64,000 bases of DNA from Bimastos eiseni. Lineage: Eukaryota; Annelida; Clitellata; Crassiclitellata; Lumbricidae. Of the stretch, positions 63,443-64,000 are shown piece by piece. The notes under the pieces are model-generated. The model had not been told where the DNA came from. It did not search any database and was given only the letters and a program-made list of their open reading frames with translations. Numbering within the stretch: the stretch's first letter is position 1; every line of letters starts with the position of its first letter. Made by a program: the position numbers and the translations under genes. The stretch spans positions 40,798,676 to 40,862,675 of the forward strand of contig OY365811.1 in NCBI GenBank assembly GCA_959347315.1, in the 5' to 3' direction.

Positions 63443-64000
63443 GTCCGTCCGTCCGTCCGTCCGTCCATCCATGTATCCAGCTATCCAGCTATCTATTCAT
63501 CCATCCATCCATGATGCATCATTCATCAAACAATCGACCCATCAATTAATTCATCCATCCATTCACAATTCATCCATCCGTATTCATACATTGATCCATT
63601 CACTCAACCAACTTCACGCAGTGAAGATTCAGACAGAAACACAGAGGCAGATGGGCAAACATACAGACGCATAAGCTACAAGGTCACAGCCTACCGTAGA
63701 CGGAGAGACACAGTCAAACATAAGCACACACACACACACGTGCAGCCAGCTACACAGTGACAGACAGACATAAGCTAAACACGCAGAACTACAAACGCAA
63801 AGATACAACCAGATAGACAGTAAATTACGGACAGTCAGACAAACAGACAGAAGGTGATACAGAAAGACACACAGAGTATAAAAAAAAGCGCTTTATGGAG
63901 CGCCATAGGTGTACTTCAATTGGCGCTATATAAATTCATGGCGTAGTGAAAGTACCTGGTTGTCCCTGCAGGCCTGGTTGCCCGAGTGGGCCCGTAGCAC
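43744..64000 (-). CDS. Gene B: paralogue of gene A, 5'-incomplete (19 exons in window)
   Basis: The gene continues past the right edge, where a collagen exon is cut. Within the window it has eleven collagen exons, an EGF-like module, two vWA domains, a Cys-rich module, two cbEGF-type modules, and a terminal exon with a transmembrane helix and tail, in the same order and phases as gene A. Exon lengths match gene A except 117 versus 126, 421 versus 406, the undivided 571-nt vWA exon (383 + 188 in A), the terminal exon (344 versus 311) and a one-base deletion in 55260-55471. That deletion would break the protein if real. The assembly gap at 53801-54000 falls in an intron. Confidence 0.88.
44491..44586 (-). 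CDS. Gene B truncated calcium-binding EGF module
   Basis: A 96-nt exon: [26 protein letters not shown], then SRDAI. cbEGF start with four Cys, lacking the final disulfide pair exactly as in gene A exon 29. Acceptor TTCTTAG, donor GTAAGC. Confidence 0.87.
45105..45475. repeat. Imperfect minisatellite in a gene B intron
   Basis: About eight degenerate units of roughly 40-45 bp with AATTGGTAAGTGTGATTGAT and GGAAAATGGAGATATTAGA-like segments. Confidence 0.65.
45505..45627 (-). CDS. Gene B calcium-binding EGF module
   Basis: A 123-nt exon: [27 protein letters not shown], then RTC. Complete six-Cys cbEGF-type module. Donor GTAGGC. It pairs with gene A exon 28. Confidence 0.9.
45968..46063 (-). 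CDS. Gene B Cys-rich EGF-like module
   Basis: A 96-nt exon: [18 protein letters not shown] then [13 protein letters not shown]. Nearly identical to gene A exon 27, with the differences conservative. Acceptor CCGCAG, donor GTAGGC. Confidence 0.88.
46106..46170. repeat. (TAA)n array upstream of the retrotransposon end
   Basis: AATAATAAT units running to ACAACAACAA. Together with 47432-47475 it brackets the retrotransposon fragment. Confidence 0.85.
46177..47403 (+). pseudogene. 5'-truncated non-LTR retrotransposon with restriction-like endonuclease motif
   Basis: One plus-strand frame from about 46177 to TAG at 47401, interrupted by two in-frame stops (TAG at 46864, TGA near 46956). It begins within the polymerase region ([27 protein letters not shown]), then a Cys/His knuckle ([10 protein letters not shown] and later GRHGLIC). 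It ends with KRPDG followed 15 residues later by WDVTVPDT, resembling the R-P-D-x(12-15)-D motif of restriction-like endonucleases in R2/R4/Dong-type elements. It lies opposite to gene B inside its intron and is flanked on both sides by TAA repeats. Inactive copy. Confidence 0.75.
47391..47475 (+). mobile_element. 3' end and TAA tail of the retrotransposon
   Basis: CACTCACTTAGCTC, CATGGGCGATGACAGCACAAT then TAATAATAATAA. A second, almost entirely truncated copy of the same 3' end lies at 52455-52555. Confidence 0.75.
47530..48400. other. Gene B intron sequence, nothing recognised
   Basis: AT-rich; includes the fragment GGCGCCCTGAGTAGATATC at 48056, a member of the dispersed GCGC-tail motif. 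No ORF or RNA signal supported. Confidence 0.5.
48417..48987 (-). CDS. Gene B third vWA domain, single exon
   Basis: A 571-nt exon from a CCTTAG acceptor, starting [15 protein letters not shown]. The MIDAS motif reads DSSSN (last Ser lost), and the later Asp motif is [10 protein letters not shown] (TGG for TDG), so the metal site is degenerate as in gene A. It continues [16 protein letters not shown] and ends ELCVPTL before a GTAACC donor. The length equals gene A exons 25 plus 26. Confidence 0.92.
49255..49480. repeat. (CATA)/(CACA) microsatellite beside the transposon
   Basis: ACATACATACACGCATAAATACATGCACAC-like sequence immediately left of the Tc1-like element. The Cys/Val/Tyr and His/Thr ORFs are artefacts. 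Confidence 0.8.
49484..50836 (-). mobile_element. Tc1/mariner-like DNA transposon, complete but inactive
   Basis: The element spans about 49486-50834 (1,349 bp) between TA dinucleotides. Terminal inverted repeats share GGTGTCCAATAAGTTCGTGA and on through ACGATTTTGCT, about 30 bp. The minus-strand transposase has N-terminal helix-turn-helix motifs ([32 protein letters not shown]). The first catalytic Asp (LFSDES) and second (QDGARAH) are intact, but the third catalytic position in [11 protein letters not shown] is Gly where Glu is expected. Two in-frame TGA codons (50029, 49834) also interrupt it. It lies in a gene B intron. Confidence 0.92.
49834..50601 (-). pseudogene. Tc1-like transposase pseudogene
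   Basis: Starts [20 protein letters not shown]. Two HTH regions are followed by the DDE domain. The frame stays the same across both TGA stops at 50029-50031 and 49834-49836, and the coding sense continues to about 49577 ([18 protein letters not shown]). The point nature of the lesions and the clear TIRs suggest a fairly recent insertion followed by decay. Confidence 0.88.
50944..51364 (-). CDS. Gene B second vWA domain, second half
   Basis: A 421-nt exon: [36 protein letters not shown] (MIDAS Asp), [12 protein letters not shown], and a C-terminal helix with [17 protein letters not shown]. Acceptor TTTCAG, donor GTTGGT, exit phase 0. Five codons longer than in gene A. The Tc1-like element sits in the intron just downstream. 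Confidence 0.9.
51824..52049 (-). CDS. Gene B second vWA domain, first half
   Basis: A 226-nt exon: [18 protein letters not shown], with MIDAS DxSxS reading DSSTT, then the Cys-bounded loop ICPNSVSGC followed by ANW, and [11 protein letters not shown]. Phase-2 donor GTGGGT. Matches gene A exon 23. Confidence 0.9.
52299..52760. repeat. Compound (TAA)n, (TAC)n, (TTA)n arrays with retrotransposon tail
   Basis: Successive TAA arrays (52299-52340, 52400-52456, 52512-52555), CTACTACTACTAC (52636-52705) and TTATTATTA (52735-52758). Between the TAA arrays at 52459-52511 sits a 3' retrotransposon end (CACTCACTTAGCTC, CATGGGCGATAACAGC) matching 47391-47440. Confidence 0.8.
52945..52990. repeat. Dispersed GAGCGCTATATA tail motif
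   Basis: GGGAGCGCTTCTGACTAG, AATACCTTGAAGGAGCGC, TATATAC. Same arrangement as 35868-35915, 21675-21712 and 62465-62550. Confidence 0.55.
53065..53196 (-). CDS. Gene B EGF-like module
   Basis: A 132-nt exon: [18 protein letters not shown] then [11 protein letters not shown] and YACP. Closely matches gene A exon 22. Acceptor TTCCAG, donor GTGCGT. Confidence 0.88.
53325..53470. repeat. (GAT)n/(GCT) trinucleotide tract
   Basis: GATGATGATGATGG, TGGTGATAGTGATGG and GCTGCTGCTGCTG units in the intron between the EGF-like and last collagen exon of gene B. Reading GAT on the plus strand, it is the inverse of the gene A array. Confidence 0.8.
53590..53706 (-). CDS. Gene B last collagen exon (117 nt)
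   Basis: Starts with a Gly-Phe imperfection (GFGRQGDTG) and runs 12 triplets ([16 protein letters not shown] and onward) to GSS. Acceptor TTTTAG, donor GTAAGT. One triplet shorter than gene A exon 21 and richer in proline. Confidence 0.88.
53801..54000. other. Assembly gap (200 N)
   Basis: Exactly 200 unknown bases, a usual placeholder for a gap of unknown size. It lies in the intron between collagen exons 53590-53706 and 54064-54207. Comparison with gene A exon order suggests no exon is hidden in it. Confidence 0.97.
54064..54207 (-). CDS. Gene B collagen exon (144 nt)
   Basis: Sixteen triplets: [16 protein letters not shown] at the start, and a tandem [13 protein letters not shown] at the end. 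Acceptor CACCCAG, donor GTAGGG. Pairs with gene A exon 20. Confidence 0.88.
54479..54680. repeat. Near-perfect inverted repeat (hairpin-forming palindrome)
   Basis: Left arm GAGGTTAGAATATAACAGAA through AAAATAGGATCAGTTAG. The right arm is its near reverse complement ending TATTCTAACCTC. Arms about 95 bp, centre near 54583 (GATCATAACATAATC). Composed of an AGAATA-rich motif that continues more loosely to 55250. Confidence 0.75.
55000..55250. repeat. AGAATA-rich simple sequence
   Basis: Repeated TAGAATAGAATTGGAATAG units preceding a gene B collagen exon. The Ile/Leu/Phe/Ser minus-strand ORF extension comes from this. Confidence 0.6.
55260..55471 (-). CDS. Gene B collagen exon (212 nt) with one-base frameshift
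   Basis: Reads [19 protein letters not shown] in frame from the acceptor side, then loses the Gly register after GGATTCACGGACC near 55400. Downstream, a different frame carries the rest of the Gly-X-Y to the donor GTGTGC. The counterpart in gene A is 213 nt, so exactly one base is missing. Also has a Gly-Val-Gly imperfection (GVGNTG). Confidence 0.85.
56080..56259 (-). CDS. Gene B collagen exon (180 nt)
   Basis: Twenty triplets: [16 protein letters not shown] at the start, [13 protein letters not shown] at the end. Acceptor TTCACAG, donor GTGAGT. Pairs with gene A exon 18. Confidence 0.9.
56330..56530. repeat. (CAAT)n-derived repeat
   Basis: CAATCAATGTATTAATCAATCAATGTATTAATC and related units directly before the exon at 56538. 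Confidence 0.75.
56538..56717 (-). CDS. Gene B collagen exon (180 nt)
   Basis: Twenty triplets: [16 protein letters not shown] at the start, [13 protein letters not shown] in the middle. Acceptor CTCTTAG, donor GTGAGA. Pairs with gene A exon 17. Confidence 0.88.
57369..57548 (-). CDS. Gene B collagen exon (180 nt)
   Basis: Twenty triplets: [16 protein letters not shown] at the start, GVTGPQG at the end. Acceptor TTCAAG, donor GTAAGT. Pairs with gene A exon 16. Confidence 0.9.
57790..58335. mobile_element. Foldback-like element with internal 34-bp tandem repeats
   Basis: Left end GCATCAATTTATCGCCATCAATTTTTCGCC is matched in inverse at the right end (GGCGAAAAATTGATGGCG twice). Inner arms TTTGCCATTTCATCGATCCAG and CTGGATGGATCGATGAAATGGCG are also inverted. 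Between them are about eight units of roughly 34 bp based on TTCATCAATCCAGCTTCTATTTAAGCCTGATGA. Long terminal inverted repeats with internal tandem units are the hallmark of foldback elements. No coding capacity seen. Confidence 0.65.
58560..58800. repeat. (TC)n microsatellite
   Basis: GTCTCTG variants, then about 46 perfect CT units at 58702-58794. Located in the gene B intron that corresponds to the giant-array intron of gene A. Confidence 0.93.
58941..59084 (-). CDS. Gene B collagen exon (144 nt)
   Basis: Sixteen triplets: [16 protein letters not shown] at the start, [10 protein letters not shown] at the end. Acceptor CTTCTAG, donor GTAGAA. Pairs with gene A exon 15. The intron between this exon and 57369-57548 corresponds to the gene A intron with the giant ATC array; here it holds a (TC)n tract and a foldback element instead. 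Confidence 0.88.
59640..59770 (-). pseudogene. Decayed extra collagen exon in gene B
   Basis: The minus strand reads [29 protein letters not shown], then a stop TGA, with only part of the Gly register left and no good splice borders. It lies in the intron between the 144-nt and 324-nt exons, where gene A has no exon, so it is a lost duplicate exon. Confidence 0.65.
59745..60125. repeat. Tandem duplication of about 200 bp, including collagen-exon fragments
   Basis: Two diverged units share GAGGCCTTAA, CCAAAGGATAA, ATCCGG, GTTAG...AATTATGG, CAAGATACAG, AGGGTCAGCTGA and GGTGAGGTGAC in the same order (about 59745-59945 and 59955-60125). The start of the second unit (GCGCCTTGGAGGCC) resembles the intact exon sequence at 60421-60438 (GCGCCTTGAAGGCC), pointing to a copy of that exon. 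Confidence 0.65.
60165..60488 (-). CDS. Gene B collagen exon (324 nt)
   Basis: Thirty-six uninterrupted triplets: [16 protein letters not shown] at the start and GSTGPNG at the end. Acceptor ACTCATAG, donor GTTGGT (weak). Length identical to gene A exon 14. Confidence 0.86.
60560..61190. other. Gene B intron sequence, nothing recognised
   Basis: AT-rich; contains repeated GGTAA/AATGGT-like units and one GGCGCTATATAAATTAACC tail motif at 61011. No ORF supported. Confidence 0.5.
61210..61599 (+). mobile_element. hAT-like MITE, complete copy (390 bp)
   Basis: Starts CAATGTTCCCTCTAAATTG with a (GC)n subterminal run, shares ACGTAAATCGAGTATCCTAG and CAGAACTTATCACC with 29842-30218, and ends near GATTGAGCGTTG. 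Flanking 8-mers TTAGCAGT and ACAGCAGT match at 6 of 8. No transposase. Located in the intron before exon 61686-61865. Confidence 0.68.
61686..61865 (-). CDS. Gene B collagen exon (180 nt)
   Basis: Twenty triplets: [13 protein letters not shown] at the start, [16 protein letters not shown] near the end. Acceptor CTACTAG, donor GTAACG. Pairs with gene A exon 13. Confidence 0.9.
61990..62030. repeat. Short (GAC/GAT) tract
   Basis: GACGACGACGATGATGACGATGACGATGG next to the donor of exon 62045-62293. Confidence 0.6.
62045..62293 (-). CDS. Gene B collagen exon (249 nt) with GFGRDG imperfection
   Basis: Begins [13 protein letters not shown], has 14 triplets, an incomplete Gly-Phe, then [10 protein letters not shown] and 11 further triplets to GNS. 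Identical layout to gene A exon 12. Acceptor TTTCCAG, donor GTGAGA. Confidence 0.9.
62463..62552. repeat. Dispersed GCGC-tail motif, paired
   Basis: TATATAGCGGCCCCTTCGAG and, inverted, GTCTAGAAGGGGCGCAATATAA form a small inverted pair around AGTGCACTCC-like sequence. One of at least ten related motifs in the window. Confidence 0.55.
62655..63520. repeat. (ATCC)n/(GTCC)n satellite with 300-bp higher-order repeat
   Basis: Tetranucleotide array with CATGTATCCAGCTATCC, CAGCTATCTATTC landmarks at about 62903, 63203, 63341 and 63473. The segment 62761-62990 recurs almost perfectly at 63061-63290, a 300-bp offset. The 300-codon-plus Pro/Ser/Ile/His and Met-Asp-Gly ORFs on both strands are artefacts. 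Confidence 0.93.
63956..64000 (-). CDS. Gene B collagen exon cut by the window edge
   Basis: From the donor GTACTT at 63955 into the edge. It encodes the end of a collagen exon ([15 protein letters not shown]). The expected full length, by analogy with gene A exon 11, is 180 nt. Confidence 0.75.

Noticed and set aside
62655..63520. CRISPR-like array
   Set aside because: Repeats are contiguous tetranucleotides without unique spacers, in a eukaryotic intron, with no cas genes.
62582..63674. ORFs of 300-350 codons rich in His-Pro-Ser-Ile and, on the other strand, Met-Asp-Gly-Trp
   Set aside because: Translation of a tetranucleotide satellite; all frames are open because the unit lacks stops.

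Overview
This is a window of animal nuclear DNA, probably from a marine invertebrate; the species cannot be named from sequence alone. The evidence is intron-split genes with GT-AG borders, collagen Gly-X-Y exons, calcium-binding EGF modules and vWA domains, and introns full of microsatellites, SINEs, MITEs and decayed non-LTR retrotransposons. Nothing prokaryotic or viral was seen.

Two large paralogous genes lie head to tail on the minus strand. Gene A (30416 down to 1203) is complete: about 30 coding exons and about 1,826 residues. Its order is signal peptide, N-terminal vWA, a Thr/Ser-rich collagen region of about 950 residues on 17 exons, an EGF-like module, two further vWA domains, three Cys-rich/EGF modules, a transmembrane helix and a short cytoplasmic tail. 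Gene B (from beyond the right edge down to 43744) has the same order, but its 5' part lies outside the window. Exon lengths agree almost one for one (3'-ward collagen exons 126/117, 144, 213/212, 180, 180, 180, 144, 324, 180, 249), so the pair arose by tandem duplication. The products are predicted type I membrane proteins with a large matrix-like ectodomain. They could bridge cells to extracellular matrix, but that role is inference.

Layout: 1-1.2 kb, 3' flank of gene A. 1.2-30.4 kb, gene A, with a 3.8 kb perfect (ATC)n array plus (CTC)n inside one intron. 30.4-43.7 kb, intergenic, with segmental duplications (including an orphan copy of gene B's 3' flank), a SINE, polypyrimidine and GACA arrays and several reverse-transcriptase relics. 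43.7-64 kb, gene B, whose introns hold a dead Tc1/mariner element, a TAA-flanked retrotransposon end, a 200-base assembly gap, a foldback element, a decayed extra collagen exon and a 300-bp higher-order satellite.

Two frame problems were found: a one-base deletion in a gene B collagen exon near 55400, and a one-base phase mismatch where gene A exons 3 and 4 join. Either could be assembly error or real damage.
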